Source: VKMB-3413 sp041027365
Lineage (GTDB): Bacteria > Pseudomonadota > Alphaproteobacteria > Rhizobiales > Rhizobiaceae
Reading direction: 5' to 3'
Length of the DNA stretch: 64,000 nucleotides
Assembly: GCF_041027365.1 (NCBI RefSeq)
Contig: NZ_JBFTEH010000001.1
Span: 558,001-622,000, forward strand
The notes under the pieces were generated by a model. The model was not told where the DNA came from and did not search any database. It saw only the letters and a program-made list of their open reading frames with translations. Shown here piece by piece: positions 51,683-61,337 of this stretch. Each line of letters opens with the position of its first letter. Positions within the stretch are counted from its first letter, which is position 1. The position numbers and the translations under genes were made by a program.

Positions 51683-52282
51683 TCACGCGGCCGCCGGCAA
51701 CTCCGTATCGACCGCCGATTCCGGCGCAAGCCGGCCCGCCGCCTCAACGAGGCCGATCGCCTCGTGCAGGTGGCGCGGCAAGAATTCGAGCGCCAGCAGC
51801 CGCCGCGGCTCGAAGGGTCCCGGCATGGCAAGGGCGCCCGTCGCCGCGGCGGAGAAGCCGAAGCGCTCGTAATATTCGGGATCGCCGACGAGCAGGATCG
51901 CCTTGTGGCCGCGCCAGGCGGCTTCCGCGATCGCCCGTCGCATCAAAGAGGAGCCGATCCCTGAGCCCTTGAGCGCCGGATCGACCGCCAGCGGGCCGAG
52001 GAGCAGCGCCGGCACGGCGTCGCCGCCCCGCGATCCCGCGGCGATGTTCCACAGCCGGACGGTGCCGACGAGGCGGCCGAGACCGTCGCGCGCGACGAGC
52101 GACAGGCCCTCGGCCGGAAGCCGGCCGCGCCGGATCGCCTCAGAGGACTTGCGCGTGCGGCCGGGCCCCATGGCGGCGTCGAGCAGCGCCTCGCGCGCTG
52201 GCACGTCGCCGGGCGCCTCGGCTTCGATGGTGAAGAAGGGCGCGAAGGACTGGAATGCACCGGAATGCGGAAATGCGGACAT
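51683..52282 (-). CDS. GNAT-family N-acetyltransferase
   Basis: A 199-residue protein related to the YhbS/COG3153 group. Acetyl-CoA loop LAVDPALKGSGIGSSLMRRA fits the Q/RxxGxG/A pattern; GPLAV at motif A and KAILLVGDPEYYERFGFSAA are diagnostic of this subgroup. I chose ATG 52282 because AAGGGG lies seven bases upstream. In Rhizobiales such a gene often follows the ornithine decarboxylase gene, as here (same strand, 160 bases downstream), so its substrate might be a polyamine or related amine. Confidence 0.82.
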   Translation of the reverse strand: MSAFPHSGAFQSFAPFFTIEAEAPGDVPAREALLDAAMGPGRTRKSSEAIRRGRLPAEGLSLVARDGLGRLVGTVRLWNIAAGSRGGDAVPALLLGPLAVDPALKGSGIGSSLMRRAIAEAAWRGHKAILLVGDPEYYERFGFSAAATGALAMPGPFEPRRLLALEFLPRHLHEAIGLVEAAGRLAPESAVDTELPAAA

Positions 52283-52442
52283 GACGAACCCCTTCAAGCC
52301 TTGCGAGGGGTGGAACGGCGCTCGCCGAATGGTTGCGGCGCGCGGGCGGCAAGCCCGGCGCCATCCTCATCGAATGCGGCGCCGGGTCAGCTTCGGAGCG
52401 TCAGGCTCCGTCGTCGGATGCGTCTGATCGTCATGAAACCCG

Positions 52443-53576
52443 TCAGATCACGTAGGACTTCAGCGGCTCGAAGCCGTTGAAGGCGACCGAGGCATAGGTC
52501 GTCGTATAGGCGCCCGTGCCCTCGATCAGCAGCTCGTCGCCGACGGTCAGCGAGATCGGCAGCGGGTAGGGCGTCTTCTCGTACATCACGTCGGCCGAAT
52601 CGCAGGTCGGGCCGGCGAGCACGCAGGGCTCGGTCCGCTCGCCGTCGCGATGGCTGACGATCGGGTAGCGGATCGCCTCGTCCATCGTCTCGGCGAGACC
52701 GCCGAACTTGCCGATGTCGAGATAGACCCAGCGATTCTCGTCCGATGCCGACTTCTTCGACACGAGCACGACCTCGGTCTTGATGACGCCGGCGTCGCCG
52801 ACCATGCCGCGGCCGGGCTCGATGATCGTCTCCGGCAGGCGGTTGCCGAAGTGCTTGCGCAGCGAATCGAAGATCGCGCGGCCGTAGGCCTCCGCGGTCG
52901 GCACGTCCTTGAGGTAGCGGGTCGGGAAGCCGCCGCCCATGTTGACCAGCGTCAGCACGATGCCCTTCTCGGCCAGCGCCTCGAAGACGAAGCGCGCATC
53001 GGCGATCGCCGCGTCCCAGGCATTGGTGTCGGTCTGCTGCGAGCCGACATGGAAGGAGACGCCGGTGGCGACGAGGCCGAGCGACTGGGCATGCGCGAGC
53101 ACGTCGATCGCCATCGCCGGGACGCAGCCGAACTTGCGCGACAGCGGCCATTCGGCGCCTTCGCCATTGGTCAGAACGCGGCAGAACACGCGGGCGCCGG
53201 GCGCGGCGCGGGCGACCTTCTCGACCTCTTCGACGCAGTCGACGGCGAACAGGGACACGCCGAGCGCATGGGCGCGGGCGATGTCCCGCTCCTTCTTGAT
53301 CGTGTTGCCGTAGGAGATGCGCTTCGCGGTGACACCGGCGTTCAGCGCCATCTCGATCTCGGCGACCGAGGCGCAGTCGAAGTTCGAGCCGAGCGAAGCC
53401 AGGAGCTTCAGGATCTCCGGCGCCGGGTTCGCCTTGACGGCATAGAAGATCGCCGAATCCGGCAGCGCCTTGCGGAAGGCGTTGAAGTTGCCCTCGACGA
53501 CGTCGAGGTCGACCACGAGGCAGGGACCGTCGGGACGTCGGGTGGCGAGGAAGTCGAGGATGCGCTGAGTGGCCAT
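52443..53576 (-). CDS. Ornithine/lysine decarboxylase, PLP fold type III
   Basis: A 377-residue enzyme that decarboxylates ornithine (and possibly lysine) to putrescine (and cadaverine). PLP lysine in FYAVKANPAPEILKLL near residue 49; GSNFDCASVAEIEMAL; phosphate-binding NMGGGFPT and EPGRGMVGDAG; and the catalytic cysteine motif GPTCDSADVMYE. Its length and C-terminal GFEPLKSYVI match the alphaproteobacterial Odc2 group. A long leader precedes it (see 53640-53960). Start is ATG 53576. Confidence 0.92.
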   Translation of the reverse strand: MATQRILDFLATRRPDGPCLVVDLDVVEGNFNAFRKALPDSAIFYAVKANPAPEILKLLASLGSNFDCASVAEIEMALNAGVTAKRISYGNTIKKERDIARAHALGVSLFAVDCVEEVEKVARAAPGARVFCRVLTNGEGAEWPLSRKFGCVPAMAIDVLAHAQSLGLVATGVSFHVGSQQTDTNAWDAAIADARFVFEALAEKGIVLTLVNMGGGFPTRYLKDVPTAEAYGRAIFDSLRKHFGNRLPETIIEPGRGMVGDAGVIKTEVVLVSKKSASDENRWVYLDIGKFGGLAETMDEAIRYPIVSHRDGERTEPCVLAGPTCDSADVMYEKTPYPLPISLTVGDELLIEGTGAYTTTYASVAFNGFEPLKSYVI

Positions 53577-54115
53577 GTGGCTCTCCCATGGACCCGGCCG
53601 TTCGAGCCGGAAGATCGACGAGGAGCGACCGCAATGGTCCGTTCAGCCGGCGGCAGGCGCGACTGTCCGGTCCCTTGCGAGACGCGACGATGGCCGAAAA
53701 CGACAGGCGCGAGCGCGCACCGCTTCCGGTATCAGTCTGCCATGGCTTGGTGGGCTTGGACCCGCCGCACTTCAGGCAATGAAGGTGTGCCTCTTCAGTA
53801 TTCCCGGCTTTGGAGACCAGGAGAGACCAGAAAGGCCCGGACCGTCGTTGCTTCAAGGCGTCCTCGATCTCGCGAAGCTCGCAAAACCGACTGGATGTGT
53901 TACGTCCAGGTACCGTCCCGGCAACCCTCGCATTTGAGGACCGGGGGACGCCCACAGGCACGTGCGACTTGGGGCAATCGCGATCTATGCGCCTTGGCCG
54001 TCATACACAAGAGCCAAATCCGCTCCCCTGTTGATTTTTCATCCTTCCCGCTAAAGGAAGCTCTCGCGCCGTGGATTGGCGGCAACATTCGCAAGCTTGG
54101 GACAAGGACGCGGGA
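53577..54115. other. 539-base control region between odc and a LysR gene
   Basis: Divergent intergenic region. The right part should hold the LysR promoter (AT-rich around 54010-54050), and the left part the transcribed leader of the decarboxylase gene. An open frame runs on the minus strand through the leader, but it has no SD and a poor start, so I do not call a gene. Confidence 0.5.
53640..53960 (-). ncRNA. Candidate speF-type leader RNA upstream of ornithine decarboxylase
   Basis: On the minus strand the region upstream of the decarboxylase gene is highly structured and carries short conserved-looking words: a TGAAGAGGCACACCTTCATT run at 53778-53798, a repeated CTGGTCTC (53813-53830), and a hairpin CTGGA/TCCAG at 53891-53909. 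A speF leader motif is known from alphaproteobacterial ornithine decarboxylase genes. Position and style fit; exact boundaries and covariance were not tested. Confidence 0.4.
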
Positions 54116-55039
54116 ATGGACACGCTGACTCGGATGCGCGCCTTCATCTCGGTGGTCGAGAACGAGGGCTTTTCCTCCGCGGCCCGCAAGACTGGGCGCT
54201 CCAAGGCGCTCCTGTCGAAATATGTGCGCGAGCTGGAGGACGAACTCGGCGTCCTGCTGATCAACCGCACCACCCGGCAGATCGCCCTGACGGCGGCGGG
54301 CGAGGTCTATGTCGCGCGGGCGTCGGGCATCCTTTCCGACCTCGAGAGCCTCAACGAGGAGGCGCGCGAGGCGACCGGCGAGGCCAAGGGCACGATCCGT
54401 GTCTCGGCCGCGCGCACCTTCGGCGACGCCGAGCTCGGCCTCAGCCTCGTCGACTTCGCCAAGGCCTATCCCGACATCGGCCTCGACATCCATCTCGACG
54501 ACAACTTCGTCAATCTGGTGGAGGAGGGGTTCGACGTCGCGATCCGCATGACGCGACTCGCCGATTCGGCGATGATCGCGCGCCGGCTCGCCTCGCTCAA
54601 CTTCGCCATCGTGGCGAGCCCGGAGCTGATCGAGCGGCTCGGTCGCCCGACCCATCCGACGCAGGTCGCGAACTATCCCGCGGTGATCGATTCGAACTCG
54701 CGGCTGTTCTCCAACTGGGGCTTCCGCGATCCGGTGACGAAGGAGACGATCAACGTCCAGGTCTCCGGCCAGTTCACCGCCAATTCGCCGGTGACGGTCC
54801 GCGCCGCCGCGCTCGCCGGCCTCGGCCTCGCGCTCAGCCCCAGCTTCGTCGTGCGCGAGGATCTGGAGAAGGGCCGGCTCGTCACCGTGCTCGACGACTA
54901 CATGTCGAGCGAGGCCGGCATCTATGCCGTCTTCCCGCACCGTCGGCATCTTCCGGCGCGGGTGCGCGTCTTCGTCGACTTCCTGGCGGCGTGGTTCCGC
55001 AAATGCGACTGCCACCTCAACGGCGGCGGTCCCGGCTGA
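54116..55039 (+). CDS. LysR-type transcriptional regulator
   Basis: A 307-residue regulator of normal LysR size. HTH near residues 18-40 (GFSSAARKTGRSKALLSKYV), linker helix, then substrate-binding domain (about 90-300, with TIRVSAARTFGDAELGLSLV and AIVASPELIERLG). AAGGA lies seven bases before ATG 54116. It is divergent from the ornithine decarboxylase gene and 84 bases upstream of an L,D-transpeptidase gene; target unknown. Confidence 0.9.
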   Translation: MDTLTRMRAFISVVENEGFSSAARKTGRSKALLSKYVRELEDELGVLLINRTTRQIALTAAGEVYVARASGILSDLESLNEEAREATGEAKGTIRVSAARTFGDAELGLSLVDFAKAYPDIGLDIHLDDNFVNLVEEGFDVAIRMTRLADSAMIARRLASLNFAIVASPELIERLGRPTHPTQVANYPAVIDSNSRLFSNWGFRDPVTKETINVQVSGQFTANSPVTVRAAALAGLGLALSPSFVVREDLEKGRLVTVLDDYMSSEAGIYAVFPHRRHLPARVRVFVDFLAAWFRKCDCHLNGGGPG

Positions 55040-55122
55040 CTGCGGCGGAACGGCAACGCTTCGCCCGGGACGGCTCTGTGTGCCTTTACCGGCTCGCAAG
55101 CTTGTCGTCTTATGACCGGGCC

Positions 55123-55641
55123 ATGCGTAACAGTATCCTCCTCGCCGCCGCCTTCGCGCTGATCGCCTCGACCGCGCCGGGCCTTGCCAAGCAGACCGAC
55201 GCGGAGGCGCGCCCGGAAGTCGCTTTCGATGCCGCGGGCGACCCCGGCACGATCGTCATCAAGACCTCGGAGCGCAAGCTCTACCTCCTCACCGGCAACG
55301 GCAAGGCGCTGGTCTACCGGATCGCCGTCGGCCGGCCCGACGAGCAGTGGTTCGGCAAGAGCTGGGTCTCGAAGAAGCGGCTGCACCCGACCTGGATCCC
55401 GACGCCGTCGATGCGCGAAGACCACCCGAACCTGCCCCAGTCGGTCGGGCCGGGCCCCAACAACCCGCTCGGCCAGCGCGCGATGAATCTCGGCTGGACG
55501 GCCTATCGCATCCACGGCACCAACTCCCCGCATTCGATCGGCCGCGCCGCCTCGTCCGGCTGCTTCCGCATGCGCAATGCGGACGTCCTCGACCTCTACG
55601 ACCGCGTCCATATCGGCGCCGAGGTTCTGGTCGAGCACTGA
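55123..55641 (+). CDS. L,D-transpeptidase (YkuD domain), short form
   Basis: A 172-residue exported enzyme. Signal peptide MRNSILLAAAFALIASTAPG. The YkuD domain begins GTIVIKTSERKLYLLTGNGK and ends with the catalytic motif HGTNSPHSIGRAASSGCFRM (His and Cys). It lacks a peptidoglycan-binding module, unlike the larger enzyme at 6706-8046. Start ATG 55123 is in good frame with the signal; SD is weak. This family is abundant in Rhizobiales. Confidence 0.88.
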   Translation: MRNSILLAAAFALIASTAPGLAKQTDAEARPEVAFDAAGDPGTIVIKTSERKLYLLTGNGKALVYRIAVGRPDEQWFGKSWVSKKRLHPTWIPTPSMREDHPNLPQSVGPGPNNPLGQRAMNLGWTAYRIHGTNSPHSIGRAASSGCFRMRNADVLDLYDRVHIGAEVLVEH

Positions 55642-55735
55642 GTCCAGGGCGAAAGGGACGAGGCGCCGCCGCCCGGCGACGGCGTCGTTATGCCGCTCGT
55701 GCGAGACGGCCGTGCCATTGCGCCGGCCGGCAGGA

Positions 55736-56278
55736 CTATTGCCGCAGCACCAGCCGGCCGTTCTCGACCGCGAAGCCGTCCAGCCGGGAGAGGAAGCTCA
55801 TGCCGAGCAGGCTGATCGGCAGACTGCCGTCGCGCACCACCATGGCGTCGACATTGGTGATCTCGATCGGGCCGATCGACACGCGCGCCAGCCGCGTCTT
55901 CGCCGCCATCGCCTCGCCATTCGCGGTCATGACCTTGTAGTGCCAGTCGCCGGGAGACGGTGAGGCGCCGAGATGGCGCGCCGTCGTCTCGTCGAGCGCC
56001 ACGAGGGTTGCGCCGGTGTCGACGATGACGCGCACGGGCCGACCGTTCAGCAGCGCGTCGGTGCGGAAATGCCCGTCCGGATCCGGCCGCAGTTCGGCGA
56101 CACGGCCGACCAGTGCGGGCGCCGGCGCGGGCGACGCCGCGGCATCGACCACCTTGGCCGGCGGATCGATCACTTCCAGCTTTCCGGACAGGGCGGCCGC
56201 CTCATAGCGCTCGAACACCGAGGGGGCGGCGAGCGCCACCACCGAGGCGAAGATCATGGCGGCGATGAGCTTCTCCAT
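55736..56278 (-). CDS. Retropepsin-like aspartic protease (TIGR02281-type)
   Basis: A 180-residue protein with an N-terminal membrane or signal segment (EKLIAAMIFASVVALAAPSV), a linker rich in Ala/Pro, and a clan AA aspartic protease domain with VIVDTGATLVALDETTARHL (catalytic Asp in DTGA) and the family end ISLLGMSFLSRLDGFAVENG. Likely inner-membrane-anchored, periplasmic, acting as a dimer. Preferred ATG is 56278; one more upstream at 56302. Substrate unknown. Confidence 0.82.
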   Translation of the reverse strand: MEKLIAAMIFASVVALAAPSVFERYEAAALSGKLEVIDPPAKVVDAAASPAPAPALVGRVAELRPDPDGHFRTDALLNGRPVRVIVDTGATLVALDETTARHLGASPSPGDWHYKVMTANGEAMAAKTRLARVSIGPIEITNVDAMVVRDGSLPISLLGMSFLSRLDGFAVENGRLVLRQ

Positions 56279-56490
56279 GCGTCCGCAACCTCGCTCCCGC
56301 ACGAAACCGCGGTGAGTTTACGGGAGCGCTCCTTACGCGGCGGTAAAATCGGCCGGGCGAACCCTTCGGTGCCGCAGGACGGGAGAGGGGCGGATATCTC
56401 GCGGTGATGCCGTAAGACCAAGTGCCTGTTGGTGCTCGGCATCCCGCCGTTATATGCGGGAACGGGAGAACGGACGTCTGGGGAGGGCGC

Positions 56491-58116
56491 ATGGGCATGG
56501 CGGACAGGGCGGAGAGCTTCGACTACATCATTGCGGGCGCCGGCTCGGCCGGCTGCGTCCTCGCAAACCGGCTGTCCGCCGATCCGCGCAACCGCGTGCT
56601 GCTTCTCGAGGGCGGCGCGAAGGACAACTGGATCTGGTTCCACGTCCCCGTCGGCTACCTCTTCGCGATCGGCAATCCGCGCTCCGACTGGATGTTCAAG
56701 ACCGCGGCCGAGCCGGGCCTCAACGGGCGGGCCCTGTCCTATCCCCGCGGCAAGGTGCTCGGCGGCTCCTCGGCGATCAACGCGATGATCTACATGCGCG
56801 GTCAGGCGGCAGACTACGACCACTGGCGCCAGCTGGGCCTCCCCGGCTGGGGCTGGGACGACGTCCTGCCGGTGTTCAAGCGGGTCGAGGACCATGTCGA
56901 GGGGCCGAGCGAATTTCACGGCGCCGGCGGCGAATGGCGCGTCGAGCATCCGCGTATCCGCTGGGAGATCCTCGACCATGTGCGCGATGCGGCCGAGGCC
57001 GCAGGCGTGCCGAAGATCCCGGACTTCAACACCGGCGACAACACCGGCTCATCCTATTTCCAGGTGAACCAGAAGAACGGCCGGCGCTGGAGCGCGGCCC
57101 GCGGCTTCCTGAAGCCGGCGCTGAAGCGGTCAAACCTCGAGGTCGAGACCGGCGTGACGGTCGAGCGCGTCAACGTCGCGGACGGCCGCGCCGTCTCCGT
57201 CACCTATCGCAAGGGTGGCGAGACGATCACCGCCGCCGCGCGCGGCGAGGTGGTGCTGTCGGCGGGCGCGGTCGGCTCGCCGCTGATCCTGGAGCGCTCC
57301 GGCATCGGCGACGGCGAGCGGCTGCGAACGCACGGCATCCAGCCGATCCACCACCTGCCGGGGGTCGGCGAGAACCTGCAGGACCATCTGCAGATCCGGC
57401 CGATCTACAAGGTGCAGGGCATCAAGACGCTGAACACCGAGTACTGGAACCTCATCTCGCGCGCGATGATGGGCGTGAACTACCTCTTCCGCCGCCGCGG
57501 CCCGCTGACCATGGCGCCGAGCCAGGTCGGGGCCTTCGTGAAATCCTCGCCGGAATACGAGACCGCCAACCTCGAATTCCACTTCCAGCCGCTGTCCCTC
57601 GACGACTGGGGCCACGGCCTGCACCGCTTCTCCGCCTTCACCGCCAGCGTCTGCAACCTGCGGCCCACCAGCCGCGGCTCCATCCACATGTCCGGTCCGA
57701 AGGCCGAGGACGGGCCGGACATCCGGCCGAACTACCTCTCCACCGAGGCGGACAGGCGCGTCGCCGTCGACTCCCTCAAATGGGCGCGGCGCATCGTCTC
57801 GCAGGCGCCCCTCGCACCCTATCGGCCGGAGGAATACAAGCCTGGCGCCCATGTCTCCTCCGATGCGGACATGCTGGTCGCGGCCGGCGATCTCGGGACG
57901 ACCATCTTCCATCCCGTCGGCACCGCGAAGATGGGAACGGACGACGACAGGATGGCGGTGCTCGACGCCCGCCTGCGTGTGCGGGGCATCGACGGCCTCA
58001 GGGTGATCGACGCCTCGGCGATGCCGTCGATCACCTCGGGCAACACCAATTCGCCGACCATCATGATCGCCGACAAGGGCGCCGAGATGATGCTTCAGGG
58101 CGCGAAGGCCCGCTGA
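56491..58116 (+). CDS. GMC-family FAD oxidoreductase (choline dehydrogenase-like)
   Basis: A 541-residue flavoprotein. FAD motif FDYIIAGAGSAGCVLANRLS at residue 9, GKVLGGSSAINAMIYMRGQ near 85-103, second GMC signature GAVGSPLILERSGIGDGERL, and active-site His/Asn region HPVGTAKMGTD with GNTNSPTIMIADKGAEMML at the C-terminus. Related enzymes oxidise choline, alcohols or polyols; the BetA-type neighbours (betB, betI) are absent. GGGGAGGG sits three bases before ATG 56491. Confidence 0.9.
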   Translation: MGMADRAESFDYIIAGAGSAGCVLANRLSADPRNRVLLLEGGAKDNWIWFHVPVGYLFAIGNPRSDWMFKTAAEPGLNGRALSYPRGKVLGGSSAINAMIYMRGQAADYDHWRQLGLPGWGWDDVLPVFKRVEDHVEGPSEFHGAGGEWRVEHPRIRWEILDHVRDAAEAAGVPKIPDFNTGDNTGSSYFQVNQKNGRRWSAARGFLKPALKRSNLEVETGVTVERVNVADGRAVSVTYRKGGETITAAARGEVVLSAGAVGSPLILERSGIGDGERLRTHGIQPIHHLPGVGENLQDHLQIRPIYKVQGIKTLNTEYWNLISRAMMGVNYLFRRRGPLTMAPSQVGAFVKSSPEYETANLEFHFQPLSLDDWGHGLHRFSAFTASVCNLRPTSRGSIHMSGPKAEDGPDIRPNYLSTEADRRVAVDSLKWARRIVSQAPLAPYRPEEYKPGAHVSSDADMLVAAGDLGTTIFHPVGTAKMGTDDDRMAVLDARLRVRGIDGLRVIDASAMPSITSGNTNSPTIMIADKGAEMMLQGAKAR

Positions 58117-58120
58117 TCGC

Positions 58121-59338
58121 TCAGTCCCGGCTGCCGTCGGCGCCCGCCATCAGCCCGGACAGGGCGAGGACCACGACGAGCAGAGCGGCGAGCCCGACAT
58201 AGACGTCCGCGAGGCCGACATGCTCGGCGAGGAAGCCGATGACGGAGGGCGCGAGCAGCCCGCCGGAATAGCCGATACCGCTGGCGATCGAGATTCCGAT
58301 GCCGGGCTTCAGGCCGGCGACATTGCCGGCGGCCGAGAACGCGATCGGCACGATGTTGGAGAGGCCGATGCCGGTCAGCGCGAAGCCGCAGACGACGAGG
58401 GGGAGGCTTCCCGCGAGGCCGGTGAGCGCGAGGCCGCTCGCCGCGACGACGGCGAACAGCCGCACGGTCGCCACCGCACCCAGCCGGTTGCGGATGCCGT
58501 CGCCGAGGAAGCGGAACAGCGCCATCGCCGCGGAAAAAGCGGCAAAGGCGAAGCCGGAGGTGACGACGTCTGCCGCAAGGCTCTGCCGCAGATAGACCGC
58601 GCTCCAGTCGATCGCCGCGCCCTCCGGCATCATGGCGGTCAGCGCGAAGATGCCGACGGCGATCGCCTTGAGGATCGCGGAGCGGTCCCGCCGCGCCGCG
58701 GCGAGGATGCCGGCGAAGCTCCCGGCCTCCGTCTCCTCTGCCGGTTGATGGGCGGCGCGGTCCTCATGCGACAAGCGCAACGTGAGCGCCAGTGCGGACA
58801 GGATCAGCAGCCCCGCGACCGCAGCGTGGCCGGGCGCGCCGACGGCGGCGATCAGCGGGCCGCCGATGCCGGCGCCGACCATGCCGCCGACCGACCAGAA
58901 GCCGTGGCAGGAGGACATGATCGCCCGGCCCATGCCGCGCTCCACCGCCACCGCATTGGCGTTCATCGCAACGTCCATGCCGCCGAGCATGGCGCCGAAC
59001 AGGAAGATGGCGACGACCGCGAGAGGCCGGTCCGGCGCGAGCACCAGGAAGGGCAGGGCCGGCGCCAGGAGGAGATGTGTCAAAAGCATCGGCCGGCGTG
59101 AGCCGCCGCGCGAGATCAGGCCGCCGATCACCGGCATGGCGGTGATCGCGCCGAGGCCGAAGACCAGGATCAGGAGCCCGAGCGCAGCCTGCGAGAAGCC
59201 GAGCCGCGCGGCGAGGATCGGCACTTCCGGCGCCCAGGAGCCGATCGCGAAGCCGTTGACCAGAAAGGCGATGCAGACCGCGAGGCGGGCAGGCGGAAAG
59301 ACGCCGGCGCGGTCGAGGGCGATGGGGCTGGTGGACAC
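58121..59338 (-). CDS. Major facilitator superfamily transporter
   Basis: A 405-residue membrane protein with about 12 helices. The two halves are LAVCIAFLVNGFAIGSWAPE... and the region after a cytoplasmic loop rich in acidic residues (SHEDRAAHQPAEETEAGSF, about 195-215). GGLISRGGSRRPML is an MFS motif-A-like loop after helix 2. Sequence style resembles YbjJ-type and fucose/sugar permeases; substrate open. Start GTG 59338, GC-rich upstream with weak SD. Tail-to-tail with the GMC gene, four bases apart. Confidence 0.85.
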   Translation of the reverse strand: MSTSPIALDRAGVFPPARLAVCIAFLVNGFAIGSWAPEVPILAARLGFSQAALGLLILVFGLGAITAMPVIGGLISRGGSRRPMLLTHLLLAPALPFLVLAPDRPLAVVAIFLFGAMLGGMDVAMNANAVAVERGMGRAIMSSCHGFWSVGGMVGAGIGGPLIAAVGAPGHAAVAGLLILSALALTLRLSHEDRAAHQPAEETEAGSFAGILAAARRDRSAILKAIAVGIFALTAMMPEGAAIDWSAVYLRQSLAADVVTSGFAFAAFSAAMALFRFLGDGIRNRLGAVATVRLFAVVAASGLALTGLAGSLPLVVCGFALTGIGLSNIVPIAFSAAGNVAGLKPGIGISIASGIGYSGGLLAPSVIGFLAEHVGLADVYVGLAALLVVVLALSGLMAGADGSRD

Positions 59339-59410
59339 GTCGGGGCTCTTTCTGAAGGGAGACGGATCGGCTGAAGAGAGGCGGGATCGCCGAGACGTTC
59401 GAAGATCGGC

Positions 59411-60181
59411 TCAGGCCGGGACGGCTTCGACGGCGACGCCGCGATCCGCGAAGGCCTGTCGCAGCGCCGGACCGGCGTCGGCCTCGACCACGAGCCCGGT
59501 CAGTGCTTCGGCGTCGATCACCGCGAAGGGTGCCGCGGTGCCGAGCTTGTCGGTCGTCGTCGCCACCATCACCTGCCGGCTCGCCAGCGCGATCCGGCGC
59601 TTCAGCTCGGCCTCCTCGCTGTCGGAGGCGGTGACGCCGGCGATCGGATCGATCCCGCAGGCGCCGAGGATCGCAAGGTCGGGACGCAGCCGCTCCGCCT
59701 CCGCGAGGGTCCTGCCGCCGAGGCAGGCGCCGAGCCGCGGATCGAACCGGCCGCCGAGAAGGACGACGTCGATCGCGGCTCCCGGCGCCACGGCGATGGC
59801 GACGGCGGGAGAATTCGTCACGACCGTCAGCCCTGAGTCTCGGGCGAGGGCCGCCGCGATCGCGACATTGGTCGTGCCGGCATCGATGAAGACCGTTGCG
59901 CCGGCGGGGATCAGGCCGGCGGCCGTCGCGGCGAGACGCGACTTCTCCGCCGCCTGCGAATCGAGCCGACGGTCGAAGGGCTCGGACGGCGCCGCCGGTC
60001 TGACCGCGCCGCCATAGACACGCTCGCAGACGCCGGCGGCCGCGAGTTCCCGCAGGTCGCGGCGGATCGTGTCCTCCGAGACGGCGAATTCGCCCGCGAG
60101 TGCGCCGGCGATGACGCGGCCGTCCCGGGCGAGTCGCTCACGGATGATGTCCTGCCGCTGGCGGGTGAGGAGGATGGTCAT
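59411..60181 (-). CDS. DeoR/GlpR-family transcriptional regulator
   Basis: A 256-residue regulator. N-terminal HTH (about residues 5-55: RQDIIRERLARDGRVIAGAL, VSEDTIRRDLRELAAAGVC) and a DeoR sensor domain with the phosphosugar-binding marks VFIDAGTTNVAIA and VVLLGGRFDP. Start ATG 60181 gives the standard MTILLTRQRQDII N-terminus; the open frame continues 61 codons further. It lies upstream of the MFS gene on the same strand (72 bases between), so it may control the transporter in response to a sugar phosphate. Confidence 0.88.
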   Translation of the reverse strand: MTILLTRQRQDIIRERLARDGRVIAGALAGEFAVSEDTIRRDLRELAAAGVCERVYGGAVRPAAPSEPFDRRLDSQAAEKSRLAATAAGLIPAGATVFIDAGTTNVAIAAALARDSGLTVVTNSPAVAIAVAPGAAIDVVLLGGRFDPRLGACLGGRTLAEAERLRPDLAILGACGIDPIAGVTASDSEEAELKRRIALASRQVMVATTTDKLGTAAPFAVIDAEALTGLVVEADAGPALRQAFADRGVAVEAVPA

Positions 60182-60449
60182 GACGATCCGGACTGCTCGC
60201 CTGTTGATGCACGTTATATCCTGATCTTGCACGGTTGGGGCGGCGCCGCAAGCCGGCCTCTGCTTCGGCAGGACTGCCGCCCGACGATGCAGGGAAGTAT
60301 GGCCGGCTATGGGATGCGATCCGGCCTGCCAGGAACCCTGCCGGTTGCCCCCGATTGTCCGCACGACCAGCGCGGCGGCGAGACGCTGCCGCGGACGATG
60401 CGCGGCAACGGCCCGCGCAGCTCATCCATCAGGACGGAAGGAACGATCC

Positions 60450-61322
60450 ATGGCACTCGACCCCCGCAACCGCTATCCGCGCCCGGAGCAGCCGGAACAG
60501 GAACAGGGCATGCCCGGCAAGACCGGCGCGATGAGCCCGGAGCCGGATCATGGCGAAGAGAGCTACAAGGGCTCCGGCAAGCTCGACGGTCGCGCCGCGA
60601 TCATCACCGGCGCCGATTCCGGCATCGGCCGGGCGATCGCCATCGCCTACGCCCGCGAGGGCGCGGACGTGCTCATCGCCTATTGGGACGAGCACGAGGA
60701 TGCCAAGGAGACGGCGCGTTGGGTCGAGAAGGCCGGCCGCAAGGCGGTGCTGGTCTCCGGCGACGTGAAGGAGGAGGACTTCTGCAACGGCCTGATCGCC
60801 CGCGCCTTCGACGAATTCGGCCGCCTCGACATCCTGGTCAACAACGCCGCCCACCAGGCGACCTTCGAGAAGATCGAGGACATCTCGGCGACGGAGTGGG
60901 ACACGACCTTCCGCACCAACATCTATTCGATGTTCTACCTCTCCAAGGCGGCGGTGGCGCGGATGGAGCCGGGCGGCGTGATCCTCAACACCAGCTCGAT
61001 CAACGCGACCAGCCCGACGCCGCAGCTACTCGCCTATGCGACGACCAAGGGCGCCATCGCCAACTTCACCGCAGGCCTCGCGCAATATGTCGCCGACCGC
61101 GGCATCCGCGTGAACGCCGTCGCGCCGGGGCCGATCTGGACGCCGCTGATCCCCTCGACCATGCCGCCGGAGAAGGTGAAGAGCTTCGGCTCCAATACGC
61201 CGCTCGGACGTGCCGGGCAGCCGGCGGAACTCGCCGGCGCCTATGTCTTCCTCGCCTCGGACGATGCCACCTACATCACCGGCGCGCTGGTGCCCGTCAC
61301 CGGCGGCCGGCCGATGCTGTAG
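60450..61322 (+). CDS. SDR-family oxidoreductase (YghA-like)
   Basis: A 290-residue NAD(P)-dependent dehydrogenase. N-terminal extension rich in Pro/Gln (RPEQPEQEQGMPGKTGAMSP), characteristic of the YghA-like glucose/alcohol dehydrogenase group. Rossmann motif IITGADSGIGRAIAIAY near residue 50, NNAAHQ, catalytic Ser in NTSSINATS, YxxxK in AYATTKGAIANF, and PGPIWTPLIPST. GGAAGGAAC precedes ATG 60450. The small gene at 61338 follows directly and may be co-transcribed. Confidence 0.9.
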   Translation: MALDPRNRYPRPEQPEQEQGMPGKTGAMSPEPDHGEESYKGSGKLDGRAAIITGADSGIGRAIAIAYAREGADVLIAYWDEHEDAKETARWVEKAGRKAVLVSGDVKEEDFCNGLIARAFDEFGRLDILVNNAAHQATFEKIEDISATEWDTTFRTNIYSMFYLSKAAVARMEPGGVILNTSSINATSPTPQLLAYATTKGAIANFTAGLAQYVADRGIRVNAVAPGPIWTPLIPSTMPPEKVKSFGSNTPLGRAGQPAELAGAYVFLASDDATYITGALVPVTGGRPML

Positions 61323-61337
61323 ACGAAGGAGGTCTCG

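Noticed and set aside
52387..53961. Minus-strand frame of over 500 codons across the decarboxylase gene and its leader
   Set aside because: Out of frame with the real enzyme and Arg-rich inside it; the leader part has no good start.
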